A DNA stretch of 64,000 bases, taken from positions 434,001-498,000 of the forward strand of contig JAGTXX020000011.1 in NCBI GenBank assembly GCA_019044685.2, read 5' to 3'. The notes under the pieces are model-generated. The model worked only from the letters and a program-made list of their open reading frames with translations. It made no database searches and had not been told where the DNA came from. Shown in pieces: positions 21,701-32,984 of this stretch. This DNA comes from Nannochloris sp. 'desiccata'. Lineage: Eukaryota > Chlorophyta > Trebouxiophyceae > Chlorellales > Chlorellaceae. Each line of letters opens with the position of its first letter. Position 1 is the stretch's first letter. The position numbers and the translations under genes are program-made.

Positions 21701-23333
21701 AGTGCATGGATATTTTCCACGCTTTGCTTTCGAAAAAACGCGATTTACGTTTGAACGAAGAAGGACAATCGCAATTTTATGTGTGCAGAATCTTTTCAAG
21801 TGATGTGCATACCAAGGAAACCATGAGCTACAGTGAACAGCAAGAACATCTTCTTAAGTTCGCTAGACATAAATACGGAGTGATATTCAATGTGAGACTG
21901 GTAGGAATCGGTGTCGATATGCCTGGAATTGACGCTGTGCAGATTGTCCCTGTAATGCAGTCTGTTAGCAAAATTATCCAGGGGTATGGCCGTGCAATGA
22001 GACTTGATAGCAAATTTGAAGAGCAGAAAAAGGCAACATTTATCATACCGGCAGTAAGCCCTTTCAAAACAGACTGGGAGGAAGAGATCAAAGTGTCCGC
22101 AACAGATCTTGATCTCAGCAGCACCCCTTCCCAGCAAAATGCCCAAAATACTTGTCATTTAGGGAATATGGAGCGCTTACTTTCCAGTAAAAACACCGTA
22201 GCCGCTCCCGTCCTTCCCGACTACGAAAACGCGTATCACTTACAGGTGAAGCTGGTCAAATTGATGCGTGATGAAAACGTAAAAGTTATCAGCGAGCGTT
22301 TCAGAGGAACTCAGATTGAAGGGACCAGCAATACAGCAGCAAAGGCAACTCCCAATCCTAAACCGTATGAGGGAGAAACGGCGGAGAAATTATTAAAGGT
22401 AAGAATCATGCGCACCTAATGCAGAGCTACCTCCCTTTTAAACTTCACAGCAAAAATAAAAAAACGGCATGACGTATTCTAGTTCCAACGCTTCAACTTT
22501 TCCCCAAATCGGACTTTTCAGAATATTACCCCGGACGCTGCCCCCAAAAATGTTGTTCCTATATTGGGTGAAGAACTCTCAGATATTTTACTCAAAGCAT
22601 GGAATGCAGTTGAAGTCTCGGATTTGAATGGAGATACATTGGATATGCCAGGGCCCATACCGATATCAGAGGTAAGAGATGACACGTCTACAATTACTTT
22701 AAAGAAAGTGACACAACGCCACTTTCTAACATCTCGTTATTATATATATATGAGTCATTGCAGGAACATTTCGAAGAAGCGTGCAGTGTTCTTGCTAATG
22801 GTCTTGCAAGGACGTTTGCTTTGAAAAGGGATGATTTATGGAAATACTCATATTGTCCGAAGAAGATAAGTGGCGGTAAGGAGAAAGCAGTTGGTAAAAT
22901 GAAGGATATGCTACAGAATGACGAATTCGGAGCTTGGGATCGAGCTAAAACGGAAATTCGAAGGCTGATATTAAGTGGGTTTCCGGATGCTTGGGGAATT
23001 AAGATTGAATGTGGCGAAGAGGTTAAAAGAAAATTTCCCAAAGGTAAAATTCCGAAAACACCTAAGAAACACGAAGAAACCCAAATTCTGACCATATACT
23101 CTCATCTCAGTGTCGAAGAGTTGATGGCTAAGCTTGATGAAGATATACCCGATCCAACTACCCCAGCCACCGGAGCTATCCAAGCGATGGAAACTACTCC
23201 AGCAACCCCTCCTTCTCCACCGACAACAACGGGCAGTACAGATGGTGCTGGCCCTTCTACATCCCGTGCTGCAGAGCAGTCGAGGGAGGGGAACCCGACG
23301 AATGATCCGGTAGTAAAAACACTTAGGTTATAG
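18716..23333 (+). CDS. Mrr-like nuclease / SF2 helicase fusion (restriction-enzyme-like)
   Basis: Coding exons 19098-20204, 20389-22398, 22522-22671 and 22764-23333 (introns 184, 123 and 92 bp, all GT-AG, all phase 0) give 1,278 residues. Residues about 130-165 carry a PD-(D/E)xK nuclease core of Mrr type: GFDIVVQLKE with D141, then ILAQCKF with Q160-x-K162. An SF2 helicase follows: motif I MATGSGKT (326-333), motif II DEAH (477-480), motif III FTATPK (504-509), motif V GVDMPGID and motif VI QGYGRAMR (900-907). This architecture is that of restriction-type translocases (HsdR, Type ISP) and some viral or mobile-element helicases. No methyltransferase domain is seen. The C-terminal exon is Lys-rich and unrecognised. 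Upstream, from an ATG at 18716, coding-like sequence continues but changes frame twice. Function is inferred from motifs only. Confidence 0.75.
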
Positions 23334-23470
23334 AAAATTAAACGCAGAAATGGCCTAGCTGAAAGACATTATGATTGAACATGTTACATTTTTACTATTG
23401 GGTGCGATGACGGTTGCAATATGAACACAAGAAGAGAAACACCTTGAAGATTAGTATTTATTTTTCTGAG

Positions 23471-24482
23471 CTAGATAGCAAGAGGATCTACTGAATTTGC
23501 AGGATGATTTTGAGGATCAGGATAATATTTAAAGTGTAATTGCCCAACATCTTCTCCTCTGACTTTTTTCCATCCCTCTTTGGTCACGTGATACACACTG
23601 ACAGTACCACCAGAGGCAGCATCACGGAAGGTAGCATGATAAATAGACCGCTGACCCAATTCAATAGCTTCATCTACAGTCAAATCCCATTTATATCCAT
23701 CGTCAAGCACACCGTAAGCGTACAAAGAACCAGATCCAACGGAAAACACTTTACCGCCAGTTCTCTGCCCGTCAGAGTCAACGTAATATAAACCAGGACC
23801 TGCTGCATCCCAGCCAGCAATCATAGTTCCCATAGAGAGACCCATACCGCGGTATGAGAAAACAGTATTCGCCAAGAGTTTAGAAGCTGCACGGACAGTG
23901 ATTCTTTTGCCGTGGCTAAGTTCATAAAGACGGCACTGGCGACCGAGGTTACGTTCCCAGAATTGGCAATCAGCAGCACCACCTGCCATGGTGCCGAGTA
24001 AGAATGGGTTGATTTCAATGACCTTTTTGACGGTCTGAGAAGCTGCAGGACAAAGAGGGATCGTACTAATATGAGTTTCAAATTTTATTTAAGACAGCGA
24101 TCAGATTTGAAGGGAGAAGATTGAAGCACGTACAGATATATGAGCCTTGACTAGCTCTAGAATCAACTGCTATGATGATGCCACCCTGGAACACAAATCC
24201 TAGGGTTGTCGTTCCATGATTAGGCTTGACATATTCTACAACCTCTCTTTCGAAGGAGTCCAACTGCATTAAACAGGGAAAGATGTGTGATCACAAGGAA
24301 AAAAACGACAAAATCTCAATTAAATAAGCTCCTAAGTCTAAACTTACATCTGCTACAGGTGGTAACGGGAAGCTCGCAGTCTTCAAGTCACCTCCAGCTA
24401 ATGCTCCAGCAGCATCGATGCCACAAGCTTCGCGAGCAGGAGCATGCCGAGACTCCAGCATGGAAAAATCTAACGATTGCAT
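23471..24482 (-). CDS. PSMB5: Proteasome subunit beta type-5
   Basis: Exons 24482-24348, 24263-24134 and 24042-23471 encode 278 residues after splicing; the total is in frame. This is the chymotrypsin-like catalytic subunit of the 20S proteasome core. A propeptide of about 62 residues ends at HG before the mature Thr1 (T63, HGTTTLGF). Active-site partners are at the expected mature positions: Asp17 (AVDSRAS), Arg19 and Lys33 (TVKKVIE). The [15 protein letters not shown] and [10 protein letters not shown] blocks confirm the beta5 type. The second intron has a GTACGT donor. A non-ATG frame extends further upstream, but the first Met is at 24482. Very confident. Confidence 0.96.
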
Positions 24483-24826
24483 TTCAGATACTATTTTATT
24501 CTCAACAGACGGTTCCAAAAGATGTCTCCAGAGTCGAGTGATCGGGCGGGTTAATATGTTTGATCAGTTTCTCTAGTGTCTGATATTTGAGTTGTAGCAC
24601 TTACTTTTGATTGAAAGAACTAAACTGTTAGAACAGAAATAGGTTGCAAGCTTTTCTTGCTCATCAAGCTATTTCAGATGCTTTGCTTTTTGGCTGACAC
24701 TGAGGCAGCATTTCATGATGACAACAGTGTCAGCGGACAGAACCTCCTCTCCCTTTTCTATACCCTTCCCTATCATTCAACCCAAGAACTCTTACAAAAT
24801 ACATCAAATTCAACCAAATTTATCAT
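24483..24826. other. Intergenic region, nothing recognised
   Basis: A 344-bp gap holding the proteasome beta5 promoter and the 3' end of the dehydrogenase gene on the same strand (minus-strand TGTAA at about 24790). No other feature seen. Confidence 0.35.
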
Positions 24827-25638
24827 TTACCACGGAATTTCTTCGCCGTTCCACCCCAAAAATCTTCCGTTCAATTCCGCCGGCTTTCTGCTCTCCAGCT
24901 GGTTTAATAGCCCAGCAGCAGACGTTTTCGCGCTAATATTACCAGCACCCCCAACCATATCCGTTTGTACAAACCCAGGGTGGAGTACTAAGGCGACGAT
25001 CCCGTCTCTCGACAGATCAAGTGACAAACTTTTAGTCACATTATTCAAAGCGGACTTGGAGGCTCTGTACGAGTAGTAGCCTCCCATACCGTTGTTATCT
25101 TCCACGCTACCCATTTTGGAGGTCATATTAGCAACAATACTCCCAGGCTTACCTAAAAGGCCCTGTTTGTGCAGCTGCTGTGTGACAAGAAGGGGCCCAA
25201 CGGTGTTGGTCATGAAGAGACGGATCATTTCCTCGGCATCGACGTTACCGAGGCTGGAAGCTTCAAGGATTCCAGCGTTGTTAATTAAGAGATCAACATG
25301 TTTGACATCATGTTTGGTCTTCAAATCAGCAGCCCATGCGGAAATAGAAGCAGGGGAAGAGACATCTAGTTCTGTCACATGAACGTCGGCTGAGGCGGCG
25401 AGTTGTTGCAATTCAACGGCTTCGCTTGGTTTGCGTGCAGAGGCGTAGACGGTATTGCCTTTGGCTGCGAGCTGACGGGTAAGCTGAAAAGTGTAAAATG
25501 AGAAGGTTATGAGTTTTTTTAAGGCAAGAATCATACAAAGAAATGTTTGTTGATTAAGATGGCGATTTTGAAACGTACCTCTAAGCCAATGCCCCTATTG
25601 GCTCCAGTGACCACGGCAACCTTGCCTGCGAGTGCCAT
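24827..25638 (-). CDS. Short-chain dehydrogenase/reductase
   Basis: Exons 25638-25579 and 25483-24827 (95-bp GT-AG intron) encode 238 residues, typical for classical SDRs. The first exon carries the NAD(P)-binding motif TGANRGIG. NNAG follows (LLINNAGIL), then the catalytic Ser region (ANMTSKMGS) and YSYRASKSA with the YxxxK pair. The strand-2 residue pattern YASARKP, with a basic residue after the turn, suggests NADPH preference. It resembles CsgA/carbonyl-reductase-like SDRs; the C-terminus ends in a GRFLGWNGEEIPW-type tail seen in that group. Substrate cannot be told. No transit peptide, so probably cytosolic. Confidence 0.92.
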
Positions 25639-25871
25639 TCTTATCTAAGTATTAAACGATACGCACTGACGCCTGAGCTACAGGCATTTTACAGCTGCAA
25701 AATTCTCTACACAAAAAACAACGCTAATCAAAGCACAACATAAAAGGAAAAAAGAGCGCTATCTATATATCCATGAATTTTCTACGCTATCTCTATATTA
25801 CGCGAACCCAGGTTCTCTAAACCAATAATTAATCTCAAAAGAAAGCACAACATATGCTTTCCTTCCTTCCT

Positions 25872-26894
25872 CTATAACCCCTTTGCAAATTTCTCCCCCG
25901 CTGCTGTAACAGCTCCACTCGGCAGAGCCGCAGGAGCACCAGCACGCTTACTTGACGAGAACAATCCTCCAAACACTGGGCGGGGCAGTGAAGGGTACAG
26001 CATATAGCAATTCATTACTGATGCTATGATGCCAAGGGCACCGACAGTGCGGGGCTTCCAGGGGCGGAGCTCCAGCAACCCCATTGCTAATAAAGCTTGG
26101 AATACAGCATGCCAAAAGATAATAGCATGACGCCTGAGTTCAGCAGCTTCTGCTGCTTGCCGTGTAGTGTATTCTTCGTTCGATTCATCTTTGCGCTGCA
26201 TCGTGATACCTGTAAGGAAGATTTAAGATTTAGGGGGGGCGGTGGTGGGTCAGTTCCTCTTCATAGTTGATATTTTGGCAACGAAATAATCGCTAGCTAT
26301 AAGTAAGCATATAGGTACTGTAATGGATAGAATAATCACTTACGGTTAGACTCATATATTTCAGTGACAATAGTACACAAAGAACCACCGAACCAGCCAT
26401 ATAAAGATGTCTTTTGAGCTCTTGATGTGATGTCTTTATTTGCCAAGAGACCCGCTTGAGATGCCCAAACCACATGATCTCCACCAAAATAGATAGACAT
26501 AAGAATAGGCTTGATTTTATTCAAAATCTCAATAAAGATAGGTTTCTTAGGATTGATTGTGGGGTTGAGGACCAGAGGGCTTAAGCTTTCTAGAGGGCGG
26601 AGAATTCGGAATACCTTTCGTGCTGCAGCGACGGAAGCTTGAACTTTCTTAGCGTCTCCAGGGGTCCCAGCAGAGATGAACATAGCAGCGTATTGGACTG
26701 CTGCAAGAAGTTTATCCCTTCCATCAGATTGGTTGAGGAAACCCTGGGCGGCCTGTTAACGGAGAAATATGAAAATAAGATGAGTGTCGGTGTGACAAGA
26801 TAAAGATACAAAGTAAAACACAGGCATTTCGGCCAACCATGGTCTGATTTTATACTGTTAATATTACCTTAATATGCGTGCTTAGATCAGCCAT
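25872..26894 (-). CDS. PEX11: Peroxisomal membrane protein PEX11
   Basis: Exons 26894-26868 (nine codons only), 26752-26344 and 26209-25872 give 257 residues in frame. PEX11 inserts into and elongates the peroxisomal membrane before fission. Diagnostic features are NQSDGRDKLLAAVQYAAMF near the start (compare the family's 'T.GRDK..R..QY' segment), AARKVFRILRPLESL, ILMSIYFGGDHVVWASQAGL and a C-terminal hydrophobic helix near WKPRTVGALGIIASVMN. The tiny first exon was placed by its ATG and a GT donor. Family is confident; the PEX11 subtype is not assigned. Confidence 0.88.
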
Positions 26895-27193
26895 GGTGCT
26901 ATTTACGTGGTGTAAAATAATCAATTTGGAAGTTTAAACTATTGGTGTGCTGCAGCGTTTCGAGCGGCAGTCACCCTTTGCTCTTACGGTCGAAATAGAC
27001 TATTTGAATTATTTTTATGCGCTGCACGTTATCAAATGACGTATTTACGCAATGCAGCCAGCTTGTCAACCCTACTTTCTTTTCGGCGAAACACAATAAA
27101 GATACATCCAAGCTCCCATGTAACAGCTTACGCATTTTGAATCCAATTGAACACATTGGTTGCGTCGGCATAAACCCAAACATTCACATATAT
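26895..27193. promoter_or_regulatory. Divergent intergenic region between PEX11 and ankyrin gene
   Basis: About 300 bp between divergent starts, presumably with both promoters. The ankyrin gene's frame remains open through much of it (from 27017), but the most natural Met is at 27194. No motif recognised. Confidence 0.35.
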
Positions 27194-27937
27194 ATGGGCG
27201 TCCCATTTAACGAGCCACCAGGACAACCTGGTGATGATCCATCCCTGCAACACAATCCTCCAGCAGCAGCGAATGAGCCTGATTCCGACACAGAAAGCTC
27301 GTCATCAGAAGAAGATGACGACGATCTTAACGATGAGGAAGAGCATGGCTACGGTTTCTCTTCAGACGATTCAGAAAATTGGGAAGACCCTTCAGAAGGG
27401 GGCATCCTGACGTTGGTCTTTCGAGCAGCAGAACATGGCGATGAAGCCGAGCTAGAACAGCTTCTACCTGCTCTCAGCGTCCATATAAACACCCCAGGAG
27501 CTGATGGGGATACTGCCCTTCATCTTGCGTCTTTATATGGTCACGTCGGTTGTGCACGAATCTTACTCGATGCAGGCGCTGAGCCCGACTTGCCTGATGA
27601 GGACGGTGCCATCCCTCTGCACGATGCAGCTGCAGGAGGATACATTGAATTAGTTCAGCTACTTCTCGATAGAGGCGCATCAGCTAGTATAAATGTTGCA
27701 GATTGTGATGGCGATACGCCACTTCACAACGCTGCGCGAGGTGGGAGCATTGAAGTCGTTCGGTTACTGTTGCAAAGAGATGCAGACCCTTCCCTCACGA
27801 ATAATGCAGTGAAGACGGCGGCTGGGTTGGTTTCTGGAGATAATGAGTTGCATGAGTTTTTAGTAGGGGCTGAAAGGATGTATATCGAGATGCAGGAGGC
27901 GAGGGCAGCAGCTGAGGAAAGTGAAGGACACCAGTGA
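27194..27937 (+). CDS. Ankyrin-repeat protein with acidic N-terminus
   Basis: The frame is open from 27017; starting at the Met at 27194 gives 248 residues. Residues 1-80 are disordered, with a Ser/Glu/Asp-rich stretch (SSSSEEDDDDLNDEEE). About four ankyrin repeats follow: GDTALHLASLYGHVGCARIL, GAIPLHDAAAGGYIELVQLL and GDTPLHNAARGGSIEVVRLL are clear, flanked by partial caps. Ankyrin repeats bind protein partners; no catalytic domain is attached, so the molecule is a small adaptor or inhibitor. Similar small acidic ankyrin proteins exist in many eukaryotes without a single common role. An upstream Met at 27017 would add 59 residues of non-acidic sequence and looks less likely. Confidence 0.85.
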   Translation: MGVPFNEPPGQPGDDPSLQHNPPAAANEPDSDTESSSSEEDDDDLNDEEEHGYGFSSDDSENWEDPSEGGILTLVFRAAEHGDEAELEQLLPALSVHINTPGADGDTALHLASLYGHVGCARILLDAGAEPDLPDEDGAIPLHDAAAGGYIELVQLLLDRGASASINVADCDGDTPLHNAARGGSIEVVRLLLQRDADPSLTNNAVKTAAGLVSGDNELHEFLVGAERMYIEMQEARAAAEESEGHQ

Positions 27938-28168
27938 AGCTCTTGAGAACAAGATGAGAATTCTTTATTGTTTCTTTCGTTGTGCGTGAACTTGAATAAA
28001 TTAGAGGGTTGATTAGATCATTAAATTGATGCTCTTTCTATGAACATATCCATATCCATATATATTCATACAATAGCAAAAAGAAAGAAAGATAAAGAGC
28101 AAGAAAATTTTAAATGCCAAAAATATAGCAGAAAAGATAAAAAAGTATTCAAGATAATATAGTTTTCT

Positions 28169-30104
28169 TTATACATCACCAGCACCATCCATCCCACCAT
28201 ACATCACTCTTGCCAATACAGCAGCTAAAGCTAAACCAATGAAATGGCCCAACTGATATGTCATGGCCATCAGGCCCGCAGCGGTACCTTTAAACTGTGG
28301 TCGTACCATTCGAGGCGCTACCATATAGGCAGTCGTATTCACATATCCACCAGCTGACCACATGAAGGCAATGTACACAACCGCTGCTATATCACTATGC
28401 CACTTTGGATTGCTTTTTAAATAAAAGAAAAACAAAGGTTCTGTTGCAAGCTTAATGAGGGCGATGATCATTACCGGACGGATTGAATTAGGTTTGAAAT
28501 ATCTACTTCGTGGTAGTATTCTGCCTAGAATATCTGAAAAGATACGCACAAAGAAGAGAGCTTTCGGGAGAGCCTCTACTCCAATCCAGCCGGAAGATGG
28601 GAGATAGGTAAAAAAGGGGAATAGAGTCAGGGCGATGCCGCCTTGAAGACCGACAACGATAAGAGCAGGCCAGACGTCAGAGATGGTTGCTTTCAACGTA
28701 TGGACAGAGCTTAATTCCTCTATTTCAATATCTGAAAAATCATCTACAATGCCTTCTAGATCATTCCCAGAGCCTGCTGCATCCTCTGCTGGAGAAAAAG
28801 AGGGAGATTCCGCATCACAACCGCTGCCGTCATTAAAAAGACCAGACCCAAAGGAAGGTGATCCTTCTCTACTACGTCTTCTTTCCCCCCCTTGAGAACT
28901 AGCACGTCGTAGTATCGGCGATGGAGTCCAATCTTCACGCGCTGAGAGGAATGTTTCGTAGGGCTCTAGTAAATTATACGCTATTAGCGGAGGTAGAGAT
29001 GGCGTTTTGTACAATTGACTTGGTGTTGCAGCCGTTGTTCGTGGGCTGCCTCCTTCTAGTTCACGAGACGCGCCAACAGGCGTTGCAAACGTAAATTCTT
29101 CTCCTTCTAATGCACCTGCACCCGCACCTGCCTCTGCATCCCCTTCACTATTATGTACGGCACCGTTGCCAAGGAACGGAGCGGTGAGCTGCTGCCGTGC
29201 CTCTGCCCCTGTTACTCCAGTATCACCAGCATGAGCACTCGATTCTATAGCATCCCAATGCCTGAACAACAGACTTACAGTAGCCCAAAGGCCTGAAGCT
29301 ACTATCACAGCAATGATAAGAAATAACGCCACTTGTTGTTCAAAAGTTGGGATGGATTCCAAGCCGAGAGCAATTTGTAGAATTAAAATGAGTGGGCCGG
29401 AGGCAGAGCATCCCAGACCCAGCGCTATTGTATTTTTATTGGCAAAGCGAGCTACCATTTGATATGAGGCTGAGAATGCGATGCTGCTGAAGAGGCCGAG
29501 AGCTACCACAGAACAAAGAAGAAACCTGCAAGGAAAAAGAAAAGAACAAACAAAAAAGGTCGGCGGCAGCAACCCAATATTATTAAATGTATATTCTTTT
29601 TTTTAGGGTTGATCAGGGATTTCAAGTCGTACGACAGAAGTGAGAACGTGAACCTACCATAGATGCTGTGGCATGAATGGAAACCATGCACAGACAAGCC
29701 CATAGCCTACCAGGCCAACAAGAAGCCGGACAAGAATGGTTTTGGCAGTGCCCAATGCTGCCTCGAGATCCTCATCAAAGAAGCTAGACAAGATCAATAA
29801 AGGAATAGAGGGAGCATAGTATGCTATGTTCAAGTATAAGAGGACTTGAGGGCCGTATAGAAACCGGTAATAGCCTAGTTCAGAGCTGACCGCGAGCCAC
29901 ACTGCAACACGCGGGTGGAATAAAATTTTGGTCAAAGCTTATAAAATTTCTAGGCTTATCAAGAATGCCAGTTGACGCAGTGATTTCAAGCCGTCACAAA
30001 CCTGAAGTATACGCTACAGAAAGAGTAAAAAACTTCACTACAGTCCAATTTCCGCCTTTGATTTTTTTGTGATCGCCAATTTCAGGCACCGCAGCACCAC
30101 CCAT
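28169..30104 (-). CDS. Equilibrative nucleoside transporter (ENT)
   Basis: Exons 30104-30002, 29901-29658 and 29525-28169 sum to 567 residues in frame. ENTs carry nucleosides or nucleobases across membranes by facilitated diffusion or proton symport. The central LCSVVALGLFSSIAFSASYQ segment matches the family's TM4-5 block, and about eleven hydrophobic helices are visible in two groups. The cytosolic loop between TM6 and TM7 is long (about 150-310) and low in complexity, rich in Ser, Glu and Gly. Exon 1 (start MGGAAVPEIGDHKKIK) has a weak GTTTGT donor and is the least certain part, but it joins in frame and supplies TM1. If wrong, the protein would begin at 29935. Confidence 0.8.
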
Positions 30105-30325
30105 GATGTCGAAGGCCTTATAGCCACTCTCTATCCATTAACGATTTCTTAAATCAACAAATAATCGCATATTTTTAAACGGTGCCCTCTGATATGAATC
30201 TGTTTAACAAATTTTGGTCTCCTCATGAGTGATCACTGAGCAGTTCTCGTCCAAAATATCATAAGTTGCATGGGAATTATATTCACACAATAGCTATGTG
30301 TTTACATTTAAGAAACAAAGTATCT

Positions 30326-31243
30326 TTACAAATTATCAAGCCACGCTTCTAGACTCTCCTCTTTCTTCCCTGGCTTGCTACCTTGCCCTGTTGAAGACGC
30401 CGCGCCGATGTGTATTGGCACTGCTGCAGTCACTCCCAGCCCTAGCAGAGCATCTAATTCGTCGTCAAAATCATCTTCAGTTGCGTTAATATTCACTTTC
30501 TGTAGTTTCTCCGTCACTTGCAGAGACGAAGGTGGCTGTTTTGCTGCTGTTGTCGCTGTTGTTCTTGGCAGCGGTAGAGGCAATCGTGTTTCAACTGCCT
30601 TTTCTAAACCTTCCTCGAATCTAACATTAGAATCTTTGCTCGCGAAAGCAGAAATAACATCTGCATCGGCATCTTCTTCTATTTCTCTAGGGTTTTCCTC
30701 TGCAGCAACTACTACTCTACTCCCATTCTCGTCAATTGGAGGCGGCATTCTCAACACCTCATTCAAAGGTAGCCTGCTTAAACATTCTGCTAATCCTTTC
30801 AAATCAAAGGAAAGGCCTTGAAATGTATCTAATTCTGCAGGTGGTAGCCCTACTTCTTCATGTAAATTCACGCGCTGTCTAGCGTGAAATAGAGGATCTT
30901 GAGGAGGGAACTGATCGAGCCATTCAGCCAAGTCGGCACCCTGTGATTGGCGAACAGGTCCTTCAGAAGATTGATCTAGTTCATCTTCACTATGGTATCT
31001 ATATAGAAGAGAACATACAAGATGCAGAGTAAGGCGTCGAATGAGAAAAAAATGGTTGAAACAGTTAATCAAGGCGGCGGCGGGTTTTTACCTATCAGCA
31101 TTTGTCCCTAAATCTCTTATTTGACGGGATTTTGCAGCATTAACACGCCAACCAACTATACTTCGACCTCTTTCACGTACGCGCTGGTTCTTTTTCGAAA
31201 GTTTATGCTTCGATCTCGCTGCATCTTTTTCACTGATCTCCAT
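30326..31243 (-). CDS. Aven-like protein
   Basis: Exons 31243-31092 and 30998-30326 give 274 residues in frame. The basic N-terminus (RVRERGRSIVGWRVN) is followed by an acidic, mostly disordered chain and two short conserved-looking elements: DDELDALLGLG near 240 and the extreme C-terminus SLEAWLDNL. A basic RG-type start, a helix of LL/acidic type and a C-terminal 'SLE.WLD' end are features of Aven. In animals Aven is a cell-death and checkpoint regulator, and it binds G-quadruplex mRNA through its RG-rich part. Similar proteins occur in green algae. The match rests on short motifs, so the function is an inference. Confidence 0.5.
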
Positions 31244-31476
31244 TATGCCCCTCGAGCGTATCAATTCAACTCAGATGGGCCTTTAACTACAGACACAATA
31301 TCATCGCACAGTGTTAAATCTAGCAAATGAAAACATAGCCTCAAGGAGTCTTGCAAGCTGCTTTAAGCAGCCTGCTTATTAGAAGCACCAGCTCTCAGAA
31401 TTTCGCTATTTTTTATTTTATTTTTAATTCCATCTATTTGCGAAACTTGAAGAACCCGTGCTTCATTTCATCTCAA

Positions 31477-32670
31477 ATGGCTCAGCAAGTTGTCATCGCA
31501 GGAGGCGGAATAATTGGAGCCTCGTCTGCTTATTTTTTAGCTCAAAAGTTTGGGCTCAAGCCGGTCGTTGTCGAGGCGTCAACCACAGCTTGCTCCGCGA
31601 GCGGCAAAGCCGGCGGGTTTCTCGCTCTTGACTGGTGTGATGGAAACGCACTAGGTCCACTCGCTCGAAAGTCATTTGCTCTCCACGCGGAGCTCGCTGA
31701 ATCTTTACCACAAGACGTTGGCTATCGTCGGTGCAAAACTCATAGTGTGAGCATGTCTGTAAAAGCCGGAAGCAGGCCTAGCACTCGTAAGATTAACACT
31801 CTACCTACCTGGGTAGATGGTACAGATGCTATAAGAGCTTCGGTCATCGGAAATGAGGAAAATACAGGCCAAGTGCACCCAGAACGACTTACCAAGGCCC
31901 TGTTAGAAGAGGTAATTAAAAAAGGAGGGGCAGTCCGTGAGCATACTGAGATTGTAGGGTTGAAAATGAATGCCGAAACCCGTGCTATTGAAGGTGTTTA
32001 TATTAAAAGTACTATTAGAAATAGTATGCACATCAACGACGGTCATAAAGAAGTTGAAATTGAGTTCCTTCCTGCAGACAACGTCATCCTGGCTCTCGGC
32101 GTCTGGTCTCAGACCCTCCAGTCAATCCTCGCAACTACGAATGCTGCCACTCTAAACACCAGTATCTTCTCTGGATTAAAGGTGCATTCAATGGTATTAG
32201 CAGACCCTGAACAGAAAGCTTCAGCCGACGCTTTATTTCTAACTTATAGAGGCAAAAACGGCAGTAATCTCGAGCCAGAGGTCTACCCTCGACCTGATGG
32301 CACTGTGTACGTCTGTGGAGTCTCTAGCGAAGAAGCACCACCTCAGTATGCAGATGAAATCGTAGCTGAAGCAGCAGCGATTGAGACACTGAAAGAGGTA
32401 GCGACGGCTGTCTGTTCAAATTTTAACAAAGCAAAAGTTTTGAAACAGCAGTCGTGTTTTTTACCGTGTACTGATGACGGGTTGCCTGTAATCGGTGCTG
32501 TGCCTGGGGTTGACAAAGGGTTGTATATAGCGACAGGGCATTCGTGTTGGGGCATTTTAAATGGTCCTGCAACAGGGCTGGGAATAGCAGAGCTTATTGT
32601 TGAGGGGAAGACGACGGTTGACTTGACGGCATTTGATCCCGCGAGATATTCATTTAAAAAGAATAATTGA
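31477..32670 (+). CDS. FAD-dependent oxidoreductase (DAO family, TDA3-like)
   Basis: A 397-residue flavoprotein of the D-amino-acid-oxidase (DAO) superfamily. The N-terminal dinucleotide motif is VVIAGGGIIGASSAYFLA, and the FAD-contacting SGKAGGFLALDW follows at about 45-56. The C-terminal block GHSCWGILNGPATGLGIAEL is typical of the branch with yeast TDA3 and the plant 'FAD-dependent oxidoreductase family' proteins. The oxidised substrate is unknown; yeast Tda3 is linked to late-endosome traffic and to amine oxidation. The ATG at 31477 directly precedes the Rossmann strand. The frame stays open 126 bp further upstream without an ATG, so an unseen extension by splicing is possible. Confidence 0.88.
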   Translation: MAQQVVIAGGGIIGASSAYFLAQKFGLKPVVVEASTTACSASGKAGGFLALDWCDGNALGPLARKSFALHAELAESLPQDVGYRRCKTHSVSMSVKAGSRPSTRKINTLPTWVDGTDAIRASVIGNEENTGQVHPERLTKALLEEVIKKGGAVREHTEIVGLKMNAETRAIEGVYIKSTIRNSMHINDGHKEVEIEFLPADNVILALGVWSQTLQSILATTNAATLNTSIFSGLKVHSMVLADPEQKASADALFLTYRGKNGSNLEPEVYPRPDGTVYVCGVSSEEAPPQYADEIVAEAAAIETLKEVATAVCSNFNKAKVLKQQSCFLPCTDDGLPVIGAVPGVDKGLYIATGHSCWGILNGPATGLGIAELIVEGKTTVDLTAFDPARYSFKKNN

Positions 32671-32984
32671 GGTGGGGGTTTTTACTTGATGTGATGGCAA
32701 TCTGGTTGTGTTTATATTAGATACATTGTAATATGATGGTATATACTTGCTTGGGGGGGGGGGGGGGGGGGGGGTGGGGGGGGGGTGATTGAGGGTAAGT
32801 GAGACGGTGCCGCTAGGGGCAAGGAATCTCAGCAGGGCACGCCGTGTGCCTCTTGGGAATCTTGAAAGCAGCTTGACAACTTTTGACGCTATCCTATAAT
32901 TGATTTTATTCGTAATTGATAAAATTTCTCCGGAGCTTTATAGAGTAATTTTAAACGCAACATGTCATTCTGTAAATCTGTGAC
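32671..32984. other. Intergenic region with long poly-G tract
   Basis: A 314-bp gap between tandem genes. It contains a TGTAA at 32727-32731 (58 nt after the oxidoreductase stop) and an interrupted G run at 32753-32785. The promoter of STAR1 should lie in the right half. Confidence 0.5.
32753..32785 (+). repeat. Poly-G tract (G22-T-G10)
   Basis: Twenty-two G, one T and ten more G in a row. It is the longest homopolymer in the window and sits about 85 bp after the oxidoreductase stop codon. Such tracts form G-quadruplexes and are prone to sequencing error, so the exact length is doubtful. Confidence 0.9.
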
